Shown here in pieces: positions 25,616 to 40,480 of a stretch of 64,000 nucleotides of DNA; the first letter of the stretch is position 1; each line of letters begins with the position of its first letter. The notes under the pieces are model-generated. The model did no database searches. It worked only from the letters and a program-made list of their open reading frames with translations, and was not told the DNA's origin. Made by a program: the position numbers and the translations under genes. Source of the DNA: Unio delphinus (taxonomy: Eukaryota; Mollusca; Bivalvia; Unionida; Unionidae); the NCBI GenBank assembly GCA_029339505.1, contig JAQISU010000182.1:1232501-1296500 (forward strand). The letters are read 5' to 3'.

Positions 25616-28416
25616 TAAAAAAAGACTGTTTTCAGGAGAATATAGGCTGTTACTACTATTTATAAATGTTTCATGCCTTTTGAAAGTTAAATAGAACATT
25701 CAGAGATTCAAAGCAAGCGATATAAAAATATTTTTAAAGATATGCATTTGAAGAAGGAAATGTGAGTTGTTTACTGCAACCATGTCTGATTTAGCATGAG
25801 AAGTCCAAATGCATGCAACTTTGTTATTATGAGCCTTCCAAAGTTTGAATCCGATCATGGCCATTTATTTCAGGCGATAATTTCTCTCACATTCTAAATT
25901 ACCTGACATAGTTTCTGTCTAATCTCTTTCTGTGCATATTTTCAACAAATGTACATTTGATTCACAATGAAGGTAAATTGCGACATGGTAACATAATTTT
26001 GATATTCTAATCAGCAGCAAATACACGTAATACTTTTAATGGATGCATTAAATGGAACAACTCAATGTGAGTAGAATCAGCGCTGGGGATCAATTGAGAA
26101 AATTGTGGAGGGTAAATAAGATCTAAATATATCTGACACAATTTCTGTACGTAAATTCATTCTCGACACGTTTTCAGCATCTGTCATTTTGATGCGCAAC
26201 AAATTTAAATTATGAAACAGTAATTTTTATCTCGAACCGGCATTAATTAATTATAAAATGCACATTAAAGGGTGAACGGTTTAACTAACTCGAACAACTC
26301 TGCTTGACTTCTTTAAATTGGAGAAGCCTAAGGGATCTCATGAGAAAATTATATGTACTGGACAATATCTAGAAAATCTACTCAATTTAATTAGTTTAAG
26401 TTTGAAAAAAAAACATCTTGCTGCCTTTTAGATATATATCACGCTTATTGTAGTGTCAATTATTGCAGATAAATCGTTCGTGAGCCATCCAAGTTGATCA
26501 TGAATAAAACAAATAGGTACAAATATATATCGAAATCAACATGGTAAGAAACACTGTTCCATTATCAATAGTGAAAGAGTGCACGTAATACGGATTAAAA
26601 TGATATTCAGTTGTAAAGAAATATTTCGTGTGGGAAGCTAGTTTCTACCGTTTGCACTATTGTCCATAGGTCTCTGTCTCCTCTAACAATAATTTTACGC
26701 CATTTGGAGAAAACTAACATGAAGAACAATCCCTCCTTCAATTTTTCGAATAGGAGCTCATCATTGAGTTGTCTTAATATAGATATGTGAATATGCCTGG
26801 CGTCATTAACGTTATTAACGGGTAGCAGTTTCATATAAATGTTTGGATTTGCCAATCACACAAAGTAATAAAAAGACAAATTGATAGAATGTTAAACCTA
26901 GAGTTATGAATGATTGTATTTGATATGCTATAAATAACTTTGGGGATAAAAGAAGCGTTTTTAACTTTTGGTGTGCCTGTCATTGTTAATTAGAGCTAAT
27001 TAACTACGTTAATAAACATGATCTTATTAGTATGTACATTATTATACAAAATTTGCATAAACAGCTGATTTGCCTCTTTGCTATAGAAAATAAAGTGAAT
27101 TTCATATTATCCCGTTTTTGTATACTTTCTAGCTATTTTACTATGATATTTAAAAATACATGAAATTATTTGAATCATTGAAAGTATAAAACGTTCCCTG
27201 AAGTGTCTTTACGTAAAAATAAAGACACAACGTGTTATGATAGTGTGGCAATGGCCACTGGTGAATAATTCCTTACTGATTAACGTTCTCTGTACGGGTT
27301 TTAATTTCAAGAATTAAAACGCAATGCACTACTAACGCAGCGTTGTCAGTTATCAATATATATGATGTAGGAGACGGACCAGGCATTTTGCCCGTGTTAT
27401 ATTTAGGGTCGAACAGATCCAGATTTTGAATGTAACTTGACAGCAAGGAATGGAATGGAAGCAATACAATTGCAGGCTCACGACACTCAAAGTACTATGT
27501 TAAAGACATTATGATCACCAATTGTAATGGCATTTTAAAAATTGCGTAGATCGTTTAACAATGATGTTAGCAAAAAGCATACCTATCAGAAATGTCACAA
27601 ATAATGAATATTCGAACTTCGTAAGAGATAGGTTTTCAGTAGCTACCTATAAGGAATACAGGTAAGTGCGAGGTAAAATAAGTGTGCCATTATAAAACTG
27701 AAATAGACCATTAATTATCCACTATGTACAGTCAACACACATTATAACGAACTTCCTTCCTTTCTAGACATTTGGTTGAGATAACAAATCTGCATTGTAA
27801 TGAATTCGTCTTTAAATTATAATTCTTCTTTTTCGTATCGGTGTCCAGCCAAATGTATAGATGAGAAGACAGAGATGAAAAGCTTAATATGTATTTCATG
27901 TGTTTGCTATGCTGTACAAACGTTCGTACATTATAACTCACTTTTTCTTTACTTACTACCCTCTGACACTGTCCAGTCGAACTGAAAATTCATGTTAGTA
28001 CAATGTCACTATCAATAATATTACATTACATAAACATTCATAAATAAATAAGTCATAAACTAATATATTATATAAAGATGTATAAATAAGTCATAAACTA
28101 ATACTAATAAATAATCATGCCCTAATCGTTAGTTGCAATGAATTTCGTTGTAAACTATGGTTGACCGTATTTTTGTGTGGTGTGACTGATCATAGTTTCT
28201 TGAAATACACCGAAATGCTTTTTCTTAAAATTCATTTCCTTTCAATGATTCATCCAAACGGAAAGCAATATCAAACTCCACACAGTCTTGATTAAAAAAG
28301 CAGTAAACTTAGATACTGATCAAGTGTCATAGATCATTATCCAATGCCTCACCAGTCTCACCAATTGTACACTGATCCCACCCAATTATAAACATCAAGC
28401 AATCAAACTGAAGGTG
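25616..28416. other. spacer, no recognised gene
   Basis: About 2.8 kb of AT-rich sequence. Several frames under 85 codons match nothing I know. Confidence 0.5.

Positions 28417-28449
<33 letters not shown>
28417..28449. repeat. (ATT)n microsatellite
   Basis: About ten ATT triplets. Confidence 0.97.
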
Positions 28450-28514
28450 GTATTGTACCAGGCAAGATTAGAATAGGAAAATGTATTCTTAAATTATATT
28501 CATCATATATCATC

Positions 28515-30520
<2,006 letters not shown>

Positions 30521-30602
30521 CTAGATGTAAACATTGCCTCATTTTTGGCATTAGGAGCTAAGAGGTGTGTTGTTATAATATAAAAGGTATGCCAAATACT
30601 TA

Positions 30603-30604
<2 letters not shown>

Positions 30605-30688
<84 letters not shown>
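30605..30688. repeat. (TA)n microsatellite
   Basis: About 42 uninterrupted TA dinucleotides, just outside the 28-bp array. The following 600 bases (to about 31285) show nothing recognisable. Confidence 0.98.
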
Positions 30689-30690
<2 letters not shown>

Positions 30691-31289
30691 GATCACATAT
30701 ATTTTGAAGGCTTCCAAATAACATTGAGACGTGGTAACCACACAAGCAAAACAACCCACAACTGTCAAGGTGTCAAAGTGTAGGAAGTGGAAGAGGATTA
30801 AAGAGATACGTTTACAAGTTGTGCGGCCGGGAAAGGGGATGGTGGAGCATTTATTGTTACGGTACTGAACAGACATGATCTTCAAAGTTATGGCTAGAAT
30901 GAGTCTTCAGAAGAAGAACAAAAACTGAATACGACGCGTCACTTAAACACTAGATACATGGTGCCAAATTGTTCCTGTAATTTCATTTTTGTCATTGATT
31001 AGTAACGTATTCAGGTGAGTATGATTAGGAACAACAGTGATAACTATCCATGCATATTTACAAACTTTGTGTGATCAGCATGATACATGAAATATTTTGA
31101 TGCTTACAAATTAAAATTATGTGCAAGGAATCTACATTAAGATTGATTCATATCCGTGACAGATTAAACTCTATGAGACAGCAATTATCGCAAACACTTT
31201 GTGGCGCACACTTTAGCGGTATCTTCGTGTCATGTTATGTCTGTTTTATATATCAATCCAGTTATGACCGCTTTGAAATAAGATATAGA

Positions 31290-31862
31290 AGGCAGTACAT
31301 ATTCTCGATATACTGTGTGCAGTAAATACTCTCGGTATAATGTGTAATGTAAATACTCTCTATACTTTGTACACTAAATAATATAGGTATAATGTGTGCA
31401 GTAAATACCCTCGGTATAATGTGTGCAGTACGTAGTCTCAGTATACAGTGTACAGTAACTACTCTCGTTGTACTCTGTACGGTAAACATAATTGGTATTC
31501 TCTATGCATTAAATATCATCAGTATTCTCATTGTAGTAAATGCTCCCGGAATAATAGGTAAACGAAATTTGGTATGATGTGTGAAGTGCATAATCTCGGT
31601 ATTTTGTGTACAATAAATAATCACAGTATGCAGCGTGGACTAAATACTCTCGCGGTATTTTTTGCAGGAAATATTTGGGCATACTTTGGACAGTGAGTTC
31701 TCTTGGTATTATATGTCTAGTAAATGCTCTGTTCTCTTTGAAGCAAAACATTTTCGATATGCTCTGTCCTGACATACTCTGTATAATGTGTACAATACAT
31801 ACTCTATACTACGTGCAGTAAAACCTTCGGTATACACGATGCAATAAATACTCTCCGGATGC

Positions 31863-31901
<39 letters not shown>

Positions 31902-33010
31902 GTCTCTTGACATAGTGTGGTCGTTGAGGAACTGTGCTGCTGAACATCTGACCAGTTCCTTTCACTTGTTTCGATGATGTGCCAATGTATGTGGCTCCGC
32001 AAAACTTTTGCTGGTCCATTCTGTGATGTTGTCAGTCCACTTTGTTACTCTGTCAACCTCTCCTTATTCCACCCTGGACGCTGCCCTGCAGTACTCTTGT
32101 GGAAATAACCTTGGCTCTACTGACATGGCCATACCATTTCAGCTTTCTTTTTTTGACGGTGGTGAGGTCTTCATAAAGGCGATATTTTGTGCCTGATGGT
32201 GTTTCGTACTTCTCCATCTGTGATTTGTTACATGTAATAGATGCCAAGGATGGTTCTTTAGCATCGCATGTTGGTAATGTTACGCCCTCCAGTGCTGACT
32301 GACCCACAGTGGACTTCCATGGTTTCACACATGATTTGCTCTAAGTAGATGTTGAATAGCGTGAGTGACAGAAGAACCGTGATCTTCTCCAACTGTTGCC
32401 AGTGACCCACATAAACCTTGATCAATTGCTGCACTGGTATCCTTGGCGTACAGCTGCTTGATGGTATTGGTAAACGTTTGACCCATGGTGTACGTTTTCA
32501 TTGTTGCCCACAATCCCTCATGACAAACCCTGTCGAAAGCCTTTTTCAAAAATATGAACACATGATAGATGTCTTATTGATGTTGCGAGTACGTTTTGCA
32601 CATAACCCTCAGACTGGATATTTTTTCTGTCGTGTTTCTATCACTCCGGAATATTGCCTGTTCTTTAGTGATTATGCCTTGTGCTTGTAGTTTTAGTCTG
32701 TTCAGGATGATCTTCAGCATCACCTTACTAGCATGGCTGATCAAACTGATAGTTTTGTAATTTTGGCGCAACTTGAGATTGCCTCTTTTGGGTAATGTTT
32801 TAATCAGTGCAGTAAAACTTCAGGTTTACACTATGCAATAAATACTCGCCGGATACTGCGTGCAGCAAAAACCTTCTGCATACACTATATAATAAATACT
32901 CTACGGATACTGCGCGCAGTAAAAACTCTCGGCATATTATGTTCACTTATAAACTTTCTGTATTCCGTTTGCAGTAAATATTCTTCGTACAACGTGTACA
33001 GTAAAAATGC
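31290..33010. repeat. ~27-bp degenerate minisatellite, interrupted by a LINE
   Basis: The word GTGCAGTAAATACTCTCGGT and relatives recur about every 26-29 bp in 31290-31860 and again in 32817-33010. The interval 31863-32816 is a LINE fragment inserted into the array. Where the array resumes, the unit phase continues (GGAT on the left, TGCAGTAAAAC on the right), so the array is older than the LINE. Confidence 0.88.
31863..32816 (-). mobile_element. LINE fragment (reverse transcriptase pseudogene) with (GAT)n tail
   Basis: The minus strand reads, in order: LPKRGNLKLRQNYKTISLIS and HASKVMLKIILNRLK (reverse transcriptase fingers region, to about 32574), then FLKKAFDRVCHEGLWATMK (the region of the first catalytic aspartate, from about 32545), then TVKKRKLKWYGHVSRA and GSVQGGIRRG (C-terminal region, about 32060-32140), and finally NITEWTSKSFAEP near 32010. 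These segments occur in this order in endonuclease/reverse transcriptase proteins of invertebrate non-LTR retrotransposons. Stops and frameshifts interrupt it, and the stretch that should hold the YADD motif is missing. The 3' end runs into (GAT)n, seen as (TCA)n at 31866-31900, a typical microsatellite-like LINE tail. The 5' end is truncated at about 32816. I do not assign a clade firmly. Confidence 0.88.
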
Positions 33011-33059
33011 AGTTAACAATTATTGTTTGACTCACAAGGTCAGTAAGACGTCCTTTCAT

Positions 33060-33312
33060 CAGTTGTTAGGTAAGCAACCGTATCAGTTGTCCAGCAGTCA
33101 GCGCCGCACAAAGACTTTGCACACGCACATCATGCCGTTCCCTCTTCCTCACAATGATGTAGTCGATGACGGGCCAATGCTTAGAGCAACAATGCATCCA
33201 TGACGTTCAGTTTTGGGTAGGGAGGCGGAAAACTGTATTGGTGATTAGCAGTTCATGCTCGGCGCAGGCCTGGAGCAAAAGGAGACCGTTTCTATTACAG
33301 TGACTCACTCTG
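33060..33312 (-). mobile_element. inverted 5' part (endonuclease) of a LINE
   Basis: The minus strand, read from about 33312 leftwards, gives [20 protein letters not shown], then a stop in place of one residue, then TSWMHCCSKHWPVIDYIIVR, and after a frameshift GADCWT. This is the C-terminal half of an APE-type LINE endonuclease; the SKHW..IDY block is the usual catalytic-histidine-side region. The matching reverse transcriptase lies immediately to the right but on the plus strand. The arrangement (5' part flipped, starting at the junction) is what twin-primed reverse transcription generates. The left edge abuts the 27-bp array near 33010-33060. Confidence 0.8.
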
Positions 33313-33344
33313 TGATTTCCTTGCACTCCATCTTAGGCAACGTG

Positions 33345-35060
33345 ATTACTGCCTACTTTTGCACTGAAAGTTGTGTATGGACCTGCATCCTTTGGATCAT
33401 CGCCCTTCTCAGCATAGACGGGAACATCTTCAACGATGGGCTTTGACAGCATCCTGAATTACTATTCATCCATCAGTGATGAAGCCATCTGTCGCCTCCT
33501 CCAATTATCCACAAAAGAAGCACTGGATGATCCTCTAACCTTGCTGGAGACACATAAAGTAATACGTGTGATCTCAAGTGACAAAGAACCTGGTTCAAAC
33601 TCCATCCCAGCTGAAGTCTGCAAGGAAGTGGGCACAGCCCTGATAAAATGGCTGCAGCATTTGCTTTTACTAATGTGGCAACAAGAGACGATACACCATG
33701 AATTCAAAGACGCTTTCATAATCCACCTGTATAAACGCAAAGCGAACCACCAGGTATGCGACAAAAACCTCAATTGCAGGAAGATACTCGCCAGAATCCT
33801 ACTGAACCGCCTCATTACACACCGTAACCAGGCACTACTGTAAGAAAGCAAGTGTAGATTCTGAAACGAACTTGGGACCATCGACATCGAGTTTGCTGCG
33901 AGGCAGTTACAAGATAAATATCACGAGGAAAACACCGATCTATTCTCATTCTACTTCGACTTCACAAAGGTCCTTTGATACTGTCAGCCAAAAAAGCATG
34001 CGAAATGTAATATCCAAGTACAGATTCCCATACAAATTGATATCCTTAGTGCAACACTTCCACGATGGCATACCGGCACGGGTCCAGGACAATGTAGAGA
34101 CATCCATGCAATTCCCAGTCAGCAATGGCGTCAAGCATGCTTGTGTTTTGGCACCGACACTGTTCAGTCTATTGTTTCCCGCCAAGCTGAAAAATGCTTT
34201 CAGAGACGGAGAGTTTGGAGTCGGCATCAGGTACCGTACATATGGAAATCTATTCATTCATTGGAGGCTTCAAGCGAAATCATGTTTTTTACAGAGACCA
34301 TCAGTGATGTCTTATTTGTTGTCACAGAGAATCATTATTGACGACGAGGTTAACCTTCGCATTGCCAGAACAAGCCCAACATTCGCCAGATTGTATGCCA
34401 ATGTCAGGAATAGAAGAGACACCAGCATTCAGACCAATTTATATGTCTTAAAGATAGCTGTACTTCCCACACTACTCTCAGGAAAATCCTCAACATCAAG
34501 TGGCAGGACAAGCTTACAGACACTTAGGTTCTCGTCCAATCAGGTCTCCCCAGCATCCATAGCATCCTGATGCAGTGCAAGCGATGCTGTTCGGAGCATG
34601 TTGTGCACATGCCATACCACCGGCTGCCCAAGAGACTCTTCTATGGCGAGCTACAAAATGGATAGCAATCACAAATAAGTCAGAATAAACACTTCAAGAT
34701 AATCAAAAAGCTGCATTGAAAGTGTTCAACCTACATCGGGATTTCTGGGAGCAAACAAAAAGCGATTGAGGCACATGGCGTTCCTCTATGCACATAGGCT
34801 CCAATGTTTGCGAATTCACAGCACAGTAGTTGCAGAGCTGAAGAGGCAAACCAGAAAAAGCATGTGCTATCAACTCTCCAAGATATGTCCCACTCATTCA
34901 TTGTCCCTTATGCAAATGAACATTCCATGCAAGTGTTGGCCTCATCCGCCACATGCGCACGCATATAACAGAACCAGCACATCTATGACTTGAGAGAATA
35001 CTCTTCGACTCGACGGACGAACAACAAAATTTCTATGAGGACAAGGTCATGGTCGTTTTT
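33345..35060 (+). mobile_element. LINE reverse transcriptase pseudogene with C-terminal zinc finger
   Basis: The plus strand shows LSIDGNIFNDG (linker), ISSDKEPGSNSIPAEVCKE and DAFIIHLYKRKANHQVCD (33436-33843), ILARILLNRLI, then in other frames GTIDIEFAARQLQDKY, FDFTKV, LARVQDN-like and VSNGVKHACVLAPTLFSLLF (the palm region, about 34120-34175). The segment that should hold the (F/Y)ADD motif is deleted: the sequence jumps from RYRTYGNLF to IIIDDEVNLRIARTS. Downstream come LPKRLFYGELQ and, at about 34890-34960, a C2H2 finger (HCPLCK, then GLIRHMRTH) that closes this LINE family's protein. There are at least four frameshifts and several stops, so it is dead. The 3' end is judged to be near 35060. 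Confidence 0.88.
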
Positions 35061-35898
35061 TGAAAGCAATACATGTGTTAGGCCAAACAAGCCCCAGCCT
35101 GATTGTATTGTGGAGAATTATGAACCATGCAAGTCGAAAGGCTATACATCACTTGTTAGTGGGTTTTCAATTGCATCCAATCAAAACCCTAATAAAATTG
35201 TATGGGGCACGGGAGCGTTCTCAAAATTGATTATCATCGTTTTCTGTGCCTTTTTGGGAAGTCTTCTAATACAAATAAACCCTATTCCACGGATTGGATG
35301 CGGCACGGTTAATGTTCCTCTACATTGTGTACGTTTGGCAAACGGTCTCAGGATCCATGAGAGTCGAAATAATGAAGTATTTATCTATCAAAGTTATTCA
35401 TGTATTACTTGGCAAATGGGTTATCAGGAGATACGTTGTGATTCATCCGCCGCTTGTAACTGACAATCCGCATTTGGTACAGAAGTTCGATCCTATTGAC
35501 AAGGAATACTATGGTTTTACCCTGTTTGTACAGTTACAGAAGCTATGTCAAGGAACGTTATTGATAATGATGTTGATAAGTCCTTTAGCAAACGCGTGTG
35601 TTTCTCAGGCGATTTTAGTTATTAGTTTTGGAATGGACTAATCCATAGGTATTGATCATTTTGATCCTACTTTCGCTACTCATTCTCTTTATTTTAATCA
35701 GGAAGAGAAGCAGTAGTAACGAGGTATAGCATTACAATATGATAAACAAATAAACAATAATTTTGCATTCTCATTGAAATCCTTAAGAATATCGAAGCAA
35801 CTCTAATCATCTACAGATGGTGCCACTAAATGTAATTGATCCCACTTGATTCATTTCATTAGTAAATTACGTACAAATTGCATATTTGCCACTTTCAG

Positions 35899-35901
<3 letters not shown>

Positions 35902-35965
<64 letters not shown>
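35902..35965. repeat. (TA)n microsatellite
   Basis: About 32 uninterrupted TA dinucleotides. Confidence 0.98.
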
Positions 35966-35966
<1 letters not shown>

Positions 35967-36655
35967 CTAAAAGACGGCAAGATAAAATTAATATTTGTTA
36001 AAAAACGGGTAAACCCATAAATCACACAGCTATAAGTCTTCATATATTTCTTTTTGGCTTGTTTCTTTGTCATAAATTATAACGATAGTATTGCGAATAT
36101 ATTCAGATATATTGATTAATGTATAATTTATAACTTCGAAACCATAAATAGTTTTTTGTTTGACGCCGGCTCTCCTCAAAAACAGCGCCAATTTATCATT
36201 CATTAATAATTCTAAATGTTTAGAATCCCCAGGAAAGTTAAAATTATTATTTATGTTGCAGCTCTAGACAAAGTTGAGACTGACATAGTTATCTATTAGA
36301 TTAACGTTTATCATAAAATACGATTGAAAGAAGCAATTGATAATATATGCACTTGACAAAGCGAGAAATATTACATATGGATATAAGGGAAATACGAAGA
36401 GCAGATAATGCTTTAATCGATGAAACGTTCGGACTGTTAATCAGACTGTATGCCCCCTTCGAAAGTCGCTAGGTAACGAACATTAGTTGATAGGAATCAT
36501 TATAATGCAAATAAGTCCATTCAGAGATAGCCATATCATGTCCATGCTTTCTCCTAATTTTACCTAAACATATAAGTGTTCGTTTTTGAAGTATATATAT
36601 ATGTCACCATGTTAGTTTTAATACATGGCATGTAGGTTTGGAAGAAATTGCTCTC

Positions 36656-36657
36656 TG

Positions 36658-36700
<43 letters not shown>
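36656..36700. repeat. (CT)n microsatellite
   Basis: A CT run with one early GT interruption. Confidence 0.97.
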
Positions 36701-36704
<4 letters not shown>

Positions 36705-37317
36705 GACTGCCTAATCTATCAAAGCAACGAAAAGTGCACTAATATTCATAAGGAAGACAAAATAGTTTAATTTTTTATAATTCTGAATCCTCTATGAACA
36801 ACTTTAACTTCTGTCCGTTGATGCGATGATGTTCAGACTATTGACGTGGTTTCATTTGTTCTGCCTCTATTACATAGGCAATAAAATGGGTACCTAAAAA
36901 CTCTTGCTCAGGTTTCGGTTAGAGTCTTTGTTTATGGCAATCAGCTTAGCGTTTCCTTTACTTATAGGTTCAATCGCCATCATTTTGTTTTTCCTCAAGA
37001 GGCAAAGTCGCAATTATTTGACAAACATTGTTTTAAAACAGCTGAAATATTTTACAATTTATACTCAACATACTGATTATTTTTTAGTTTAGATATAACT
37101 TAGAACGCAATGCACTCGCAATGCTGAATGCAAGCTTTGGCAAAAGAGCAAATATTCTAGATTCTGGTCTCCGGTTACTCAACAGACGAAAATATGTTTT
37201 ACTTAGAAGCAATTTAAAGCCCATAAAATTGTAAAAACATTGACGTTACATTGTATGATGTGCTAAACCATTATAACACTAACAGTTAGAACCATTTCGT
37301 CACACCAATCCCACAGC

Positions 37318-37600
37318 TTAGGTGGCCTAAGTGGTTAAAGAGTCTGCCTCGGATGCGCGGGGTCGTGGGTTCGAAACCTGGCCGAGTCATAACAAATCAC
37401 TTTTTAACATTGTACTAGCAGCTACCTCGCTTGGCCCTCAGCATTAAACAGTTAGTGTTAGAACTGGTTGTTGTGTGTCAGGATAATGTGACAGGTTAGG
37501 ACATGATGTTATATGTCTTCGGAATGATGTCAGCTAGACAGCATATCGATACGGTTGATACTATTCTAAAGCTACATTAAATATCCAGATAACATACAAC
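37318..37600 (+). mobile_element. tRNA-derived SINE, second family
   Basis: TGGCCTAAGTGG (37324 on) fits an A box and GGGTTCGAAACC (about 37368-37379) fits a B box, at the spacing expected of a tRNA-like promoter (37321-37390). The following 200 bases contain CCTCGCTTGGCCCTCAGCAT, a body sequence unlike the SINE at 18.7 kb. The tRNA part does not fold as a clean functional tRNA by eye, so I call it a SINE head rather than a tRNA gene. The 3' end is uncertain. Confidence 0.75.
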
Positions 37601-37749
37601 CTGACCCTGCCAGATTTTAAAGCTCAATTTCTTTTGAGAAATAAGAAAATTAAAGAAACCGGAAAAAAAATGCGCTTCATGAACACTTATTGACTTACTG
37701 ATAAATCGTTTCGACGATAATTCAATAAGTAACATAAATCACATATGTT

Positions 37750-37751
<2 letters not shown>

Positions 37752-37826
<75 letters not shown>
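37752..37826. repeat. (TA)n microsatellite
   Basis: About 37 TA dinucleotides followed by GGGGGG and GT-rich sequence. Confidence 0.98.
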
Positions 37827-37828
<2 letters not shown>

Positions 37829-38099
37829 GGGGTATGTGTGGGTGTGTTCATCTGATGCATTCATATAATATATAACACATTTTGACTTATATACTTTATA
37901 ATAGTTAAATTACATTAGTTTTCATTCATGAGCAATCATATACATACATTAAACTGAGAAAGATATATGATTACAATTGTGGTACGTTCTTTACATTCGG
38001 AGATTAAGAATAAAGGGTTTGAGTATTTATTTCAACATGACAACATTTTAAAAAGAAAATAATGGAAAATGATTAATTAGAGAGCGATATAGAGAGACA

Positions 38100-39199
38100 G
38101 AGAGAGAATACAATGTTATGGCATATATTAAGAACTAGACACAGTGGCCTGGTTGAGGAGGAGAGAGAATACAATGTTATGGCATATATTAAGAACTAGA
38201 CACAGTGGCCTGGTTGAGGAGGAGAGAGAATACAATGTTATGGCATATATTAAGAACTAGACACAGTGGCCTGGTTGAGGAGGAGAGAGAATACAATGTT
38301 ATGGCATATATTAAGAACTAGACACAGTGGCCTGGTTGAGGAGGAGAGAGAATACAATGTTATGGCATATATTAAGAACTAGACACAGTGGCCTGGTTGA
38401 GGAGGAGAGAGAATACAATGTTATGGCATATATTAAGAACTAGACACAGTGGCCTGGTTGAGGAGGAGAGAGAATACAATGTTATGGCATATATTAAGAA
38501 CTAGACACAGTGGCCGGGTTGAGGAGGAGAGAGAATACAATGTTATGGCATATATTAAGAACTAGACACAGTGGCCTGGTTGAGGAGGAGAGAGAATACA
38601 ATGTTATGGCATATATTAAGAACTAGACACAGTGGCCTGGTTGAGGAGGAGAGAGAATACAATGTTATGGCATATATTAAGAACTAGACACAGTGGCCTG
38701 GTTGAGGAGGAGAGAGAATACAATGTTATGGCATATATTAAGAACTAGACACAGTGGCCTGGTTGAGGAGGAGAGAGAATACAATGTTATGGCATATATT
38801 AAGAACTAGACACAGTGGCCTGGTTGAGGAGGAGAGAGAATACAATGTTATGGCATATATTAAGAACTAGACACAGTGGCCTGGTTGTGGAGGAGAGAGA
38901 ATACAATGTTATGGCATATATTAAGAACTAGACACAGTGGCCTGGTTGTGGAGGAGAGAGAATACAATGTTATGGCATATATTAAGAACTAGACACAGTG
39001 GCCTGGTTGTGGAGGAGAGAGAATACAATGTTATGGCATATATTAAGAACTAGACACAGTGGCCTGGTTGAGGAGGAGAGAGAATACAATGTTATGGCAT
39101 ATATTAAGAACTAGACACAGTGGCCTGGTTGTGGAGGATAGAGAATACAATGTTATGGCATATATTAAGAACTAGACACAGTGGCCTGGTTGAGGAGGA
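38100..39199. repeat. 61-bp minisatellite, 18 near-identical copies
   Basis: Units read GAGAGAGAATACAATGTTAT, GGCATATATTAAGAACTAGA, CACAGTGGCCTGGTTGAGGA and G. Only a few substitutions occur in the whole array: GGCCGGG in one unit, GTTGTGG in four neighbouring late units, and GGATAGAG near the end. This is the most homogeneous array in the window and so probably the youngest. Confidence 0.98.
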
Positions 39200-40137
39200 G
39201 CATGCATATACAATTTAAATCAATTACTCTTTGGTACTTGGATAATTTTCATACAATTATGGAAACTACCTTTCTTCGCAGACAAAATAACACACGAATA
39301 CGATCTTCCTTGTTAAATAATAGTGATATTTCTCTTCTTGGTTGAATCAGGTTTTGTGCAACATAATCCTCGGGAAATGCAAAAGGGGTGGCTTTTTCAT
39401 TGATTTCCAATTCATCGCGGTAAAAATAATTTGTAAGTATTTTTATACCTGCTCATGCAGTGAACGATTGAGCATTAATTTTTTTGTTGTATGTTAATGA
39501 AGGCCTCGAGGTTATATTGGCACATCAGGATGGTCCCAGCTTTCGAGTTATATTTGATCCTCAGCTACGCTGTTTCTCAGTGTTTACGGGGGGTTGGGTT
39601 AAAGCCAATTTCGTGAAACAATATCACCTAAGCCTCACTGAGCATCTGTTGCATCACTCCATTGGCAAATAACGCAACCTCATCACCGTCGTCAAATTCA
39701 AACATTAATATGCAATAATAAGTCGTAAATATAAATATCAATTTTACTTAAGTAAACCCTTTCGATATATATTGAGTTCTTTGAATTGAAACTGCGTATG
39801 TTATAGAACATTGGCACCTATGGTGCCATATATTTATAACAGCATTCATATTTAGGACTCATGTATTATTATTGTTCCCCAACCTTTACGGACTTGCTGA
39901 CTTTGAAATTGTAATAGCAGAGAGGGCGGACAGAGCAACTTGTATAAGGTCCCATTTGCTACACTAAGACTTCATCCATAAACGAAAAAAAAAGCAACCC
40001 ACAACACTCATGTTCGCCAAACTAAAGCCCCTAACTTACAGAGAGTCTCTCCAAGAGTCTCTGCAGGAGTTTCTCATGGGGTTCATTATGTTGAAACTAA
40101 CTATTTTGTAATATGTTTCTAAACGTATTCGCGCTAG
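39200..40137. other. spacer, nothing recognised
   Basis: No gene or repeat recognised. A 62-codon frame at 39484-39672 has no features. Confidence 0.5.
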
Positions 40138-40437
40138 GTGACTCCGATGACCTCTTGTCGAGGTCACGCCCTCGTTACTGCTGTGAAAGAGATCATTGTT
40201 ATATCAATAATGGTTGGTATAGCATTAACCAATAGGTTGGCCCGTGAGCGATTAGAAGCAATGAATACATTTCTGCCAATCCGTAATTCTGTCCGGCGAA
40301 ATGACAAGAACGCAAGGAATCTCAGGTTGATTATACAGAAAGTTATCAACAATTATTCACACATGTTACTGAAACATTCAAACCTCTTCCTCCTCAACTT
40401 GAATAAAGTAGTTGCAGCCTCAGCTAGAAAAACCTAG
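40138..40437 (+). pseudogene. unrecognised 99-codon frame at the left edge of the Polinton-like block
   Basis: An ATG-started frame with a hydrophobic stretch (KEIIVISIMVGIALTNRLA) followed by a basic region (RNSVRRNDKNARNLRL). I recognise no domain. It lies 44 bases before the next open segment on the same strand and may be part of the decayed viral-type block to the right, or unrelated spacer. Confidence 0.2.
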
Positions 40438-40480
40438 TATTAACGAGATAAAAAAAACTGATTAAGAAATAATCAAAGAT

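Larger units (their letters stand above)
35061..37317. other. spacer with two microsatellites
   Basis: Holds (TA)n at 35902-35965 and (CT)n at 36656-36700. A 157-codon frame at 34990-35463 starts inside LINE sequence and matches nothing I know. No gene recognised. Confidence 0.55.

Noticed and set aside
34990..35463. A 157-codon plus-strand gene
   Set aside because: The first part is LINE 3' sequence. The rest has no recognisable feature.
37321..37390. Functional tRNA gene
   Set aside because: A- and B-box-like sequences are present but the stems do not pair cleanly, and SINE body sequence follows.
38100..39199. CRISPR array
   Set aside because: This array and the 43-, 44-, 52- and 75-bp arrays are contiguous tandem units without unique spacers, in eukaryotic DNA with no cas genes.
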